Below, in pieces: positions 55,514-63,893 of a stretch of 64,000 bases of DNA (positions are counted from its first letter, which is position 1; each line of letters opens with the position of its first letter). The DNA lies in contig NZ_CP039734.2 in assembly GCF_011769985.2 (NCBI RefSeq), positions 2,170,001 to 2,234,000 of the forward strand, in the 5' to 3' direction. A program made the position numbers and the translations under genes. A model generated the notes under the pieces. That model was given only the letters and a program-made list of their open reading frames with translations, made no database searches and was not told where the DNA came from. The DNA comes from Sulfurospirillum diekertiae. GTDB lineage: Bacteria > Campylobacterota > Campylobacteria > Campylobacterales > Sulfurospirillaceae.

Positions 55514-55568
55514 AACCCAAACTGCTAGTAAAACAATAAAGCTTCTTGTTGTACTAGCAGTTTGGGTT
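55514..55568. repeat. 17-bp inverted repeat between gph and the DASS gene
   Basis: AACCCAAACTGCTAGTA at 55514 and its perfect inverse at 55552 are separated by 21 bases that can themselves pair (AACAA/TTGTT). It lies between divergent genes, 41 bases from the gph start and 116 bases from the DASS start. No T-run on either side, so it looks less like a terminator than an operator, recombination site or structured leader. Confidence 0.65.
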
Positions 55569-55683
55569 AATTTAAACACTTTAAATAGTTATGAGTAAAA
55601 GTATTATCAAATTTATATCATTTTTGTGTAATACAACATATAATTGAGTAATGAATGTTTATTTTAATTTAAGGAGGTTTAGA

Positions 55684-57192
55684 ATGGGCGCTTTTTTAAA
55701 ACAGTATGGCTTGTTTGTATCTTTGATAATTTTATGTATTATCATTGCATTGCCAACACCAGAGGGACTAACCATAGCAGGGCATAGAATGCTAGGTCTT
55801 TTAGTTTTCTCTGTTATTCTTTGGATGACTGAATGTACTTCTTATCCAGTGAGTGCAGCGATCATCATAACATTGATGGTATTACTTCTTGGTTTTGCAC
55901 CAGACATGGCACAACCGGAAAAATATATCGGTACATCTAAGGCATTGACAATGTCATTAGGGGGATTTTCCAATACGGCTTGGGCATTGGTTGGAGCGGC
56001 TCTTGTTATTTCTATTGCCATGATGAAAACAGGACTTGATAAAAGAATTGCTCTTAATATTCTCTCTTTAGTTGGCGCCAAAACAAATCGCATTTTAATC
56101 GGCATCATTTTGACAGGGTGTATTCTTAGCTTTTTTGTACCATCAACTACCGCTAGAGTTGCGTGTATGGTACCGATTGTTATGGGTGTCATTTCAGCTT
56201 TTGGTATCGAAAAACGTACTAAATTTGCAGCCGTTTTAATGATAGCGATTGCACAAGCTGATAGCATTTGGAATGTGGGTGTCAAAACGGCCGCTGCACA
56301 AAACATGATTGCAACGAACTTCATTAAACAGATTTTAGGACATGACATTAGTTGGGGTGCATGGTTTGTTGCGGCTTTACCTTTTGCCGTTTTGATGTCT
56401 ATTGCACTTTATTTTGTTCTTCTAAAAATCATGCCACCTGAAGTCAAAGAGATTGAAGGAGGAAAAGCCGTTATTAAACAAGCACTGGAAGCTTTAGGAA
56501 AAATTACAACACAAGAAATCAAACTTGTTATCATTTCTGTATTTTTATTGCTCTTTTGGGTGTTGGAGCAGAAAACGTTTGGCGATTTTGGCATAAAAGG
56601 TGATTTGGAAAATACGTTAATTCATCGTTTTGACACTTCCTCTATTACTGTTGTCGCTGTTACGTTGATGTTTTTACCTAAAATTGATATCTTAACGTGG
56701 GAAGATGCCAGTAAAAAGATGGCTTGGGGAACACTTTTCTTGTTTGGAGTGGGTATCAGTTTAGGAAGTGCTATCATATCAACAAAAGCGGGTGTTTGGC
56801 TAGCAAAGTCCATCGTTCCATTTTTTGGACTTTCATACTCTTCTGCATTTATGATACTGGCTATTTTGGCACTTTTTTTGATCATTATTCATTTAGGTTT
56901 TGCATCAGCAACCGCTTTGGCAGCGGCCATGATTCCTATTGTCATATCCATGCTACAAGAAGTTAAAACACCGGGACTCAATATCATTGGCATGACCATG
57001 ATTTTACAATATGTTATTAGTTTTGGTTTTATTTTACCTGTCAATGCTCCACAAAATATGATAGCCTATGGAACCGATACCTTTACGGTAAAAGAGTTTA
57101 TTAAGACGGGTATTCCACTGACAATTATCGCTTATGGCTTGATCTTGTTGCTCGCTGCAACGTATTGGAAATGGATAGGACTTGTTTCATAG
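55684..57192 (+). CDS. DASS family sodium:dicarboxylate/anion symporter
   Basis: A 502-residue transporter with about 12 membrane segments. It has LWMTECTSYPVSAAIIITLM, SLGGFSNTAWALVGAALVISI and FFVPSTTARVACMVPIV, in which the SNT/SPSTT-like segments bind sodium and carboxylate, and a second repeat with VNAPQNMIAYGTDTF. It imports C4 or other di/tricarboxylates or sulfate. The ATG at 55684 after a strong AAGGAGGT is chosen over 55651. It stands alone after the 17-bp inverted repeat. Confidence 0.92.
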   Translation: MGAFLKQYGLFVSLIILCIIIALPTPEGLTIAGHRMLGLLVFSVILWMTECTSYPVSAAIIITLMVLLLGFAPDMAQPEKYIGTSKALTMSLGGFSNTAWALVGAALVISIAMMKTGLDKRIALNILSLVGAKTNRILIGIILTGCILSFFVPSTTARVACMVPIVMGVISAFGIEKRTKFAAVLMIAIAQADSIWNVGVKTAAAQNMIATNFIKQILGHDISWGAWFVAALPFAVLMSIALYFVLLKIMPPEVKEIEGGKAVIKQALEALGKITTQEIKLVIISVFLLLFWVLEQKTFGDFGIKGDLENTLIHRFDTSSITVVAVTLMFLPKIDILTWEDASKKMAWGTLFLFGVGISLGSAIISTKAGVWLAKSIVPFFGLSYSSAFMILAILALFLIIIHLGFASATALAAAMIPIVISMLQEVKTPGLNIIGMTMILQYVISFGFILPVNAPQNMIAYGTDTFTVKEFIKTGIPLTIIAYGLILLLAATYWKWIGLVS

Positions 57193-57229
57193 ACAAGAGA
57201 TGGTTTTTAAAATTATGACAAAAATCTAA

Positions 57230-57280
57230 AAATCTACCAACCACAAAATTTTTATACGTGTTGGTAGATTTTGTTGTTTT
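57230..57280 (+). terminator. Terminator after the DASS gene
   Basis: AAATCTACCAAC and GTTGGTAGATTT form a perfect 12-bp stem with an 18-base loop, then TTGTTGTTTT. Confidence 0.8.
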
Positions 57281-57318
57281 AAAAATGATAGACTTTCATA
57301 ACCTTAAAAAGGAGAAAC

Positions 57319-58122
57319 ATGTTATCCAAAAAACTGATTCTTTTGGCACCGCTTTTGCTGTGTGCTGCGAATTGGCAAGATGCGGTCAATACTGCTGTCA
57401 GTGCCACATCCACATCCAAAACAACTGCCTCAAGTAGTTCAACAACCTCGCAAAGCAGTGCCACTTCAGGCGTCAAAGAAGCCCTGAGTCTTGGTGCCCA
57501 ACAAGCCGTTTCACTTTTGGGAAAAGAAGGAGGGTTTTTAAATAACAGTGCTGTCAAAATTCCACTGCCAGCATCCATAAAACCCGTTGCCACTGCGGCA
57601 GAAAAACTAGGTGGGAAAAGCTATGTAGACGACTTTGTTAAAACGATGAACAGTGCTGCATCAAAATCAGTTCCAAAAACAGCTTCTATCTTTAGTGATA
57701 CGATTTCAGCCATGAGTATTGAAGATGCGAACGCCATCGTAAAAGGTAGTAACACAGCGGCAACCGATTACTTTAAAACTAAAGCTGGGACAAAACTTCT
57801 CAGTGCCATTATGCCGATCATCAAAGAGAGTATGAACGAGAGTCAAGTGATGAGCTCTTATCAAAGTCTTAAAGGTTTTGCAGGCGGTAGTAATCCAGTA
57901 GCGGGCGCTTCAAATAATGCTTTAATGGGACAAGCTTCATCCATTGCAAAAGGATTGGGCATGGGGGATTCAGTGCCAAGTGGAGATGAGAGTATTGAAG
58001 ATTATATTGGTCGTAAAACACTGGATGGTCTTTTTTATATGATCGCAGAGAAAGAAAAAGCACTTCGTAGCAATCCACTTGCAAGTGGGAGTTCAATCAT
58101 CCAACAAGTATTTGGAAAATAA
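57319..58122 (+). CDS. DUF4197 protein, exported
   Basis: A 267-residue protein with a signal peptide (KLILLAPLLLCAANW) and a low-complexity Ser/Thr stretch (residues ~30-50) before the DUF4197 domain: VKEALSLGAQQAVSLLGKEGGFL, IKIPLP-like AVKIPLPASI, and the FKTKAGTKLLSAIMPIIKES region. It is expected in the periplasm or outer membrane; role unknown. AAAAAGGAG precedes the ATG. Its stop directly abuts the stop of the convergent mscS gene. Confidence 0.85.
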   Translation: MLSKKLILLAPLLLCAANWQDAVNTAVSATSTSKTTASSSSTTSQSSATSGVKEALSLGAQQAVSLLGKEGGFLNNSAVKIPLPASIKPVATAAEKLGGKSYVDDFVKTMNSAASKSVPKTASIFSDTISAMSIEDANAIVKGSNTAATDYFKTKAGTKLLSAIMPIIKESMNESQVMSSYQSLKGFAGGSNPVAGASNNALMGQASSIAKGLGMGDSVPSGDESIEDYIGRKTLDGLFYMIAEKEKALRSNPLASGSSIIQQVFGK

Positions 58123-58923
58123 TTACGCTTCGGGTAAGAGAGGGTGAGGAATACTTATCCTCTTTTCATCAAACGCCAATTTTACTTTTTCAAAAATATC
58201 AAAACTGACAATAGAATAATCTTCCGTTTTGACCCACACACGCACAATGAGTTTCACACTATTTTGCGCTAATTCGCCAACAGCTACAAAAGGGGAAGGT
58301 TCATTAAGGACTCTTGGCTCGTTATCAACAATCTCCTGCAATGTCACTTTAGCAAGGCGAAGATCATCTTCATAACCAATATTAAAGGTCATATCAATAC
58401 GTCTGGTTGCTTTAGCGGAAAAGTTGGTTATATTTTTACCAATCACAGCAGAGTTAGGAATGATAATCTGTTTATTATCTGCTGTTTTAAGAATGACGCT
58501 AAAGAGGTTCAACTCTTCAACTGTGCCATTTTCACCAGCGATTTGTACAGAATGTCCGATTTTAAAAGGACGGAAGAATACCAGTAAAATACCAGCACCT
58601 ACATTAGAAAGTGTACCTTGAAGTGCAAGACCTATTGCTAGTCCTGCTGTTCCCAGAACGGCTAAGAAGGAAGTGGTGTTAATGCCTAGGTTGCTTAACG
58701 CTGCTAGGATTATCACCACCAAAAGACCAAAATAGATCACATTGGAAAAGAAGCTGGTAATCGTCTCATCAATCTTTGACTTGCGCATCCCTTTAACAAC
58801 AACGGTTGTTAAAAGAGAGGCTATTTTTTTACCGATAAAAAAGATCAGTAAAGAAGCAATTACTTTCACTCCATAAAGAGTAACAAAATTGACAACGACT
58901 GCCCAGCTCAAATCCATATGCAC
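58123..58923 (-). CDS. mscS: Mechanosensitive channel of small conductance (MscS)
   Basis: A 266-residue MscS with three membrane segments, a pore helix LAVLGTAGLAIGLALQGTLSNVGAG and the signature FRPFKIGHSV with IPNSAVIGKNITNF after it. It opens under membrane tension to release solutes. The GTG at 58923 with AGGA 7 bases upstream is used; ATG at 58917 is an alternative. It ends directly against the DUF4197 gene. Confidence 0.93.
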   Translation of the reverse strand: MHMDLSWAVVVNFVTLYGVKVIASLLIFFIGKKIASLLTTVVVKGMRKSKIDETITSFFSNVIYFGLLVVIILAALSNLGINTTSFLAVLGTAGLAIGLALQGTLSNVGAGILLVFFRPFKIGHSVQIAGENGTVEELNLFSVILKTADNKQIIIPNSAVIGKNITNFSAKATRRIDMTFNIGYEDDLRLAKVTLQEIVDNEPRVLNEPSPFVAVGELAQNSVKLIVRVWVKTEDYSIVSFDIFEKVKLAFDEKRISIPHPLLPEA

Positions 58924-58937
58924 GCTACGATCCTAAA

Positions 58938-59948
58938 TTATTTTTTGAAAACGGCGTCAACTCTTCTGTTTTCAGCACGTCCAGCATCTGTATCATTTGA
59001 AGCAACAGGTTTACTCTCACCAAATGCCTCTGTAGTTACTTTTGCTGCAGAAACGCCAAGGCTTTCAAGTGCTTTAGCAACTGCTTTTGCACGTTGGTCT
59101 GAAAGTTTCATGTTGTATGCGTCGCTACCTTTAGAGTCGGTATGACCTTCAAGAACAACACTGTATCCTGGGTTTTGTTTCATAAAATCAGCTACTTTTT
59201 GAATCTCAGGCATAAATGCTGGTTTTACAGTTGATTTGTCGAAATCAAATTGTACATGTAAACGAATGATTTTTGGACAACCATCAGCGTCAACCACAGT
59301 ACCTTTTGGAGTATTTGGACATTTATCTTTATCATCTGTTACACCATCGCCATCGCTATCAACTGGAGCTTTTACGACAACTGGAGCTGGTTTTGGTTCA
59401 GGTTTAACAACGGCAACTGGAGCAGATTTTGCACCAAATGGAATGGTAAAGCCTAGGCTGTAGAACATTTCATTGTCGCCACCTTGGAATTTAATGGCAT
59501 GACGAACTTCAGCTTTAAGCGCAAAATTATCCGTTACCCAGTATTTTACACCACCACCGTATTGTGCAAACATGCTATCTCTGTTTTCAAGTTGTGCATT
59601 TGTTACATCTTCATAACCAAGACCGACTAAAGCATACAATGCAGCTTCTGGAGTAATTTTGTACTCTTTAACCAAGTTAGCATAGTAACGATTAAAATCT
59701 GTACTGTCTGTTCTACCCGCTTTATAGTCAACATTATCTGATCTATCGTAACCAAGTTCAACTTGATTGATAATCGTGTTGTCAAGGTTGATACCAAATC
59801 TCAAACCATAAGTCAATTGACTTTTAAGATCAAGATTGCCCTCTGGTAAAACACCACCAATAGTTGGTGTTACCTCGTAATTGTATGCAGTTGGTGCTGC
59901 AAATGCCAAAGATGCTAATGCCGCCAATGAAAATAAAGTTTTTTTCAT
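58938..59948 (-). CDS. OmpA-family outer-membrane protein (CadF-like)
   Basis: A 336-residue OmpA homologue. It has a signal peptide, an eight-stranded barrel of ~160 residues, a Pro/Val-rich hinge with a thrombospondin-type-3 calcium repeat (DSDGDGVTDDKDKCPNTP), and an OmpA peptidoglycan-binding domain (LEGHTDSKGSDAYN, LSDQRAKAVAKAL). In Campylobacter the homologue CadF is an adhesin; here it is likely a structural wall anchor. A one-mismatch motif copy at 59252 is read LHVQ. The spacer to mscS is only 14 bases. Confidence 0.93.
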   Translation of the reverse strand: MKKTLFSLAALASLAFAAPTAYNYEVTPTIGGVLPEGNLDLKSQLTYGLRFGINLDNTIINQVELGYDRSDNVDYKAGRTDSTDFNRYYANLVKEYKITPEAALYALVGLGYEDVTNAQLENRDSMFAQYGGGVKYWVTDNFALKAEVRHAIKFQGGDNEMFYSLGFTIPFGAKSAPVAVVKPEPKPAPVVVKAPVDSDGDGVTDDKDKCPNTPKGTVVDADGCPKIIRLHVQFDFDKSTVKPAFMPEIQKVADFMKQNPGYSVVLEGHTDSKGSDAYNMKLSDQRAKAVAKALESLGVSAAKVTTEAFGESKPVASNDTDAGRAENRRVDAVFKK

Positions 59949-60033
59949 TTTTATTCCTTTAAACTAATATTTCTAAGATTTCATATGTGAAGGCCCGAAT
60001 TATAACACAAGTTTTGGCAATTAAGTCTTAAAT

Positions 60034-61533
60034 TTATGGTTTAATCCAATCAATGGTATTGTGCATAACCCCAATTATAGAGGTTGAGACAGGTGTGATC
60101 TCTTTATTGACCACTGTAATAGAATTAGGAATCACTAAAAAAAGATAAGGATTATCTGCAACAATTTTTGCAAAAATTTCTCGATAAATGGCATCGAATT
60201 TTTCTTGATCAACGATCTGTTCCGCTTGTGTAATAAGCTGATCGACCTCAGCATTTTCATAGCCTATGAAATTGAATCCGCCTTTGCGCATAGATTCACT
60301 GTGCCAAATACTGTAGGCGTCGGGCTTAAGTCCTAGTGACCAACCCATCAAAACGGCTTCAAACTTGCGAGGTGTTATCACTGTATTTAAAAACGCTTGC
60401 CACTCCATGATGCGAAGTTTCATCACCACACCTGCTTTTTTCAGCTGGTGCTGAAGAATTTGAGCAGAGTAACTGCCACTACCATTGGCGCTGGTACTCA
60501 GTTCAAACTCAAAAGGATGAGCCTCATCATACCCTGCCTTTTTAAGAAGGGCTTTTGCTTTTTCAATATCAGGTTTTGGTGCATGAACTGCTTCATTAAA
60601 AGCTCCCGTTCCTGGTAAAAAAGGTCCTGTACACACTTTGCCATGACCAAAATAAAGGATATCGACGAGTTCTTGACGATCAATCGCTAACGAAAGCGCT
60701 TCACGCACTCTAGGGTCTTTAAATTTCTCAGATTTTAAATTAAACCCCATATATGAAAAATTATGAGCAATATCTTCATAAATACTGTAGTGTGCTTTAA
60801 AATCCTTATCGATTTGACGCTCTAACTGTAAAGGAGAGAGTGAACCAACATCCAATTTTTGGGACTTAAGCATCAAAAATTCCGAAGAGGGATCAGGCAG
60901 ATAGTGAAAAATCATTGTATCAATAGTGGGCTTATGGATAAAATAGTTTTGATTGCCAGCTAATACAATATCTTTAGAGATGTTAAACTGACTCAATGTA
61001 TAAGGGCCTGTACCAATAGGCGCTTGATTGAATTTACTGGTCATCAAATCCGCTTCATTTTTAAGCAGATGCTCTGGCAATATCTCCATCATCCAAACTT
61101 CGAGCGCTTTAAAGTAGGGATATTTATATTTCACTTCTACCGTAAACTCATCTAACATCTTTACATGTAAAATGTGCATAAAGCCTGAAGAGTACGGTGT
61201 AAAGATTTTAGGGGAGATAATCGTTTCATAGGTGAAAAGTACATCTTTGGCCGTAAAAGGGACTCCATCACTCCATGTGACATCTTTTTTAAGCTCAAAA
61301 ATCAGTGTGGTATCATCCACAAAATGGTAACTTTGTGCAAGATCCGGAACAATATTCGCATCTTTATCGTATTTAATGAGTCCATTAAAAATCCACTGCG
61401 CGACATCTGAACTCGTTTTATCGGTTGAGACAATAGGATTGAGACGACTAGGATTGGCGGAAATAGCAAGATGTAGCGTACTGGCTAAAACATTACATGT
61501 AAAGAAAAAAAGAGTAAGTAAAAGTGTTTTCAT
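60034..61533 (-). CDS. Peptide/nickel-type ABC substrate-binding protein
   Basis: A 499-residue periplasmic family-5 binding protein. The signal peptide (LLLTLFFFTCNVLAS) is followed by LAISANPSRLNPI, GLIKYDKDANIVPDLAQSYHF and LKKDVTWSDGVPFTAKDVLF, the family signature. Likely ligand is a peptide or similar compound; no permease genes are adjacent, so it may serve a distant transporter. It holds one exact (61160, LHVK) and one near motif copy at the start (61492). Confidence 0.9.
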   Translation of the reverse strand: MKTLLLTLFFFTCNVLASTLHLAISANPSRLNPIVSTDKTSSDVAQWIFNGLIKYDKDANIVPDLAQSYHFVDDTTLIFELKKDVTWSDGVPFTAKDVLFTYETIISPKIFTPYSSGFMHILHVKMLDEFTVEVKYKYPYFKALEVWMMEILPEHLLKNEADLMTSKFNQAPIGTGPYTLSQFNISKDIVLAGNQNYFIHKPTIDTMIFHYLPDPSSEFLMLKSQKLDVGSLSPLQLERQIDKDFKAHYSIYEDIAHNFSYMGFNLKSEKFKDPRVREALSLAIDRQELVDILYFGHGKVCTGPFLPGTGAFNEAVHAPKPDIEKAKALLKKAGYDEAHPFEFELSTSANGSGSYSAQILQHQLKKAGVVMKLRIMEWQAFLNTVITPRKFEAVLMGWSLGLKPDAYSIWHSESMRKGGFNFIGYENAEVDQLITQAEQIVDQEKFDAIYREIFAKIVADNPYLFLVIPNSITVVNKEITPVSTSIIGVMHNTIDWIKP

Positions 61534-61779
61534 GAAGGGATTATAACATATTAGGCTTCAGCATGAAAAAGCTTTTATTTTAAAATTAGGCATAAAAAAA
61601 GCTTCCAGACCGGGCAATCTGGAAGCTGATTTTTAAAGTTGTTAAGTGATACACAAAAAGGAGGTAATTGTCTTGGTAATGAAAGTATAGGGGAGTTGTT
61701 TAAACGCTCTGTTAATCTTTTGTAAATAAAAAGTTAATAGGAGTTTTTTTATCTCTTTTATACTTTTTCCTTTCATTTT
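61534..61779. other. Spacer with a hairpin; no gene seen
   Basis: This 246-base gap has a strong hairpin (61600-61627) and, further on, an AAAAAGGAGGTAA sequence that resembles a ribosome-binding site but is followed only by frames of a few codons. No coding feature is supported. Confidence 0.6.
61600..61627 (-). terminator. Hairpin terminator after the PEBP gene
   Basis: AGCTTCCAGA and TCTGGAAGCT form a 10-bp perfect stem with an 8-base loop; A-runs on the left give a T-run on the minus strand, so it can end transcripts from the PEBP gene at 61780. Confidence 0.7.
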
Positions 61780-62319
61780 TTAACGTTGATAGTATGAAAC
61801 CAGTGTTGCTTTCGCAAGAGTATTGGCATTGAGCATAAAACCAACGAGTGCAGGTGAAGCTTTTTCATCAAGACCTAGTTTATCCACACCAAGAGCATAA
61901 ACGGTAAAAATATAACGATGTGCTTTATCGCCTTTAGGAGGACACGCCCCACCAAATCCCGTTTTGCCATAATCGGTGATACTTTGAATAGCCGCAGTAG
62001 TCGCTGACTTGCTGACATTGCCAAAATCCGTCGGAAGGGCATTGATGGATGATGGAATGTTAAAAACAACCCAATGCCACCAGCCGCTTCCTGTTGGCGC
62101 ATCGGGGTCATAGACCGTTATGGCAAAACTTTTCGTACCCGAGGGTGCATCACTCCAATGCAATTCAGGAGAGATATTCGCACCATTACACCCAAAACCA
62201 GAAAACTCTTCCGTTTTAGAAAGTTGTCCAGCGAGGTCATGACTGTAAAGGGTAAAGCCACCTGCTAAGAGCGTGCTTCCAGATAACATGAAAGCAGCTA
62301 CCCAATGTATGATTTTCAT
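61780..62319 (-). CDS. YbhB/YbcL (PEBP/Raf-kinase-inhibitor-like) protein
   Basis: A 179-residue exported protein. A signal peptide (MKIIHWVAAFMLSGSTLLAGG) precedes the PEBP fold with DPDAPTGSGWWHWVVFNIP, GGACPPKGDKAHRYIFTVYAL. Bacterial members bind small ligands, but the physiological role is not known. It is followed by a terminator and stands alone on the minus strand. Confidence 0.9.
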   Translation of the reverse strand: MKIIHWVAAFMLSGSTLLAGGFTLYSHDLAGQLSKTEEFSGFGCNGANISPELHWSDAPSGTKSFAITVYDPDAPTGSGWWHWVVFNIPSSINALPTDFGNVSKSATTAAIQSITDYGKTGFGGACPPKGDKAHRYIFTVYALGVDKLGLDEKASPALVGFMLNANTLAKATLVSYYQR

Positions 62320-62378
62320 CCATAATCCTTTTGTCTCAAAATTTAAAGATTATTTTACATGTAAAAAGTATTTTGAAG

Positions 62379-63260
62379 TTAGTCTGTTAGGTTTGATATT
62401 TTGCCTATAAGGTTTTTAGGGGAGAATTCATGTTTTGCTTTAAAAAGACGCGTAAAGTGAGACTGGCTTTTAAAGCCTGCCTTAAATGCCGCTTCGCCAA
62501 TACTAAGGTTGCCTTTTTCGATGAAAAAACGTGCGCGCTCGACTCTTTTTTGAAGTATCCATTTCATGGGCGAGGTCTGAAACTGTGATGTAAATTCCGC
62601 TTTAAATGCGCTCAAACTTCGACCACTGCGCTTTGCAAACTCAGGGATACTCCAGTTTTGTATAAAATGCTCTTCCATAAAGACACTCAGATCAATACCA
62701 CGTGGTAGCAATGTTTGAAAGTAAGAGACCAATTTTGCTCCCTCAGAAGAGCCCAAAAGTAAGAGTAAAAGCTCTTGCAATTTTAATATCAAAATCGTAT
62801 CAACAAAAGCTGGTTTTTGCTCGATAAACGGAAGCAGTGACAGTGCCGTACTTTTCATAATTGGGCTCAGTTCTATCTTGCAAAAAGCCTCTGGTGGATA
62901 GGTCTGCATCTTTACATGTAAAGGTACTTTTTCTAAAATGGGGGATAACCAATTGCCAATCACCTTCTCATCAAAAAAGACGAGCAAACACGCATAGTTT
63001 CCTCCTTCACACACTTCACTCATGACGTATTCACCCCGTGAGAGAAAAAAAGCTTCGCCCGCTTTAACCTCAACATCACCCTTTTTCGTGTGGAGCATTT
63101 TTTTACCTTCTAAGATAATATTGAGAAGATTTTGCTCCATAAATGCTTCGGCTTTGTAATGATCTTCCACTACAAAATAGCGCGCTATTACCACACCATT
63201 GGCTTCAATGGAATGCTCTTTATAATTTTTTTGAATGTATTCAAGCACATGAATGGACAT
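62379..63260 (-). CDS. AraC family transcriptional regulator
   Basis: A 293-residue regulator. The N-terminal ~170 residues form a cupin-like domain (NIILEGKKMLHTKKGDVEVKAGEAFFLSRGEY). The last ~110 residues are the two helix-turn-helix DNA-binding domain, FAKRSGRSLSAFKAEFTSQF and GEAAFKAGFKSQSHFTRLF, with the ExsA-like FSPKNLIGK end. One exact motif copy (62911) is read LHVK. Its target is unknown. Confidence 0.88.
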   Translation of the reverse strand: MSIHVLEYIQKNYKEHSIEANGVVIARYFVVEDHYKAEAFMEQNLLNIILEGKKMLHTKKGDVEVKAGEAFFLSRGEYVMSEVCEGGNYACLLVFFDEKVIGNWLSPILEKVPLHVKMQTYPPEAFCKIELSPIMKSTALSLLPFIEQKPAFVDTILILKLQELLLLLLGSSEGAKLVSYFQTLLPRGIDLSVFMEEHFIQNWSIPEFAKRSGRSLSAFKAEFTSQFQTSPMKWILQKRVERARFFIEKGNLSIGEAAFKAGFKSQSHFTRLFKAKHEFSPKNLIGKISNLTD

Positions 63261-63328
63261 TTACATTTCCTGTTCGTTAACTCTATTGAGTTACAATTTT
63301 AGCACATACTTCTTTGAGGAGAAGAAAA

Positions 63329-63892
63329 ATGACACAAAACGTTTCACGTTGTGGCTGGGTAAAACTAAGCGATCCTACTTATGTGGCATACCACGATGAG
63401 GAGTGGGGAAAACCTCTGCATGATGATCGAGCCCTCTTTGAACTCTTTTGCTTAGAAACCCAATCCGCTGGCCTTAGCTGGCTCACAATTTTAAAAAAAC
63501 GTGATGGCTACCGCAATGCTTTTGCTAGTTTTGTCCTTGAGAAAGTGGCTCATATGGGTGAGATGGATGTTGAACGCATTTTAAATGAAGGCGAAGTCAT
63601 CAAAAGTCGCCCAAAAATTGAAGCCATCCTTCATAATGCCAAACTTTTTCAAGGTATTGCGCAAGAATTCGGTTCACTGGATACCTACTTTTGGAATTAC
63701 GTAGGTGGCAAAACGATTGTTAACGATGTAAGCGATTACAAAACTGCCGCATGCACTTCGACCATTTCCGATGCTTTAACCAAAGATCTTAAAAAACGCG
63801 GTTTCAAGTTTGTTGGATCCACCACGATTTATGCGTTCATGCAAGCGTGTGGGATGGTGAATGACCATGAAAACAGCTGTGGGTGCAAATAA
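63329..63892 (+). CDS. tag: DNA-3-methyladenine glycosylase I
   Basis: A 187-residue base-excision repair enzyme that removes 3-methyladenine. SRCGWVKLSDPTYVAYHDEEWG is the family start (zinc Cys and substrate site, in parts), FELFCLETQSAGLSWLTIL holds the catalytic-pocket Glu, and the C terminus supplies zinc ligands (HENSCGCK). The ATG at 63329 after GGAG is chosen over 63314. The next gene starts 1 base after the stop. Confidence 0.95.
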   Translation: MTQNVSRCGWVKLSDPTYVAYHDEEWGKPLHDDRALFELFCLETQSAGLSWLTILKKRDGYRNAFASFVLEKVAHMGEMDVERILNEGEVIKSRPKIEAILHNAKLFQGIAQEFGSLDTYFWNYVGGKTIVNDVSDYKTAACTSTISDALTKDLKKRGFKFVGSTTIYAFMQACGMVNDHENSCGCK

Positions 63893-63893
63893 A

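Larger units (their letters stand above)
836..62922. repeat. Dispersed 12-bp palindrome TTTACATGTAAA
   Basis: Exact copies start at 836, 3057, 3079, 8069, 8190, 12015, 14179, 19461, 20873, 23585, 26739, 31705, 34492, 36844, 38221, 38474, 45928, 47422, 47828, 51088, 55492, 61160, 62354 and 62911. Copies with one base changed but the core TTACATGTAA kept start at 6333, 6347, 14345, 14599, 21533, 27258, 28141, 35767, 44701, 50785 and 61492. Looser variants lie at 1278, 16728, 46402 and 59252. Many exact copies extend to CTTTACATGTAAAG. They lie in spacers and in genes of both strands. Long stretches have none (38.5-44.7 kb, 51.1-55.5 kb and 55.5-61.1 kb, apart from one weak variant). Confidence 0.9.

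Noticed and set aside
61651-61700. Possible small gene after AAAAAGGAGGTAA
   Set aside because: The frames that follow stop after a few codons, on either a TTG or an ATG start.
836-62922. CRISPR or transposon interpretation of the repeated 12-mer
   Set aside because: Spacing is irregular, flanks are unrelated, and many copies are inside intact genes; no spacers, terminal repeats or transposase genes are present.
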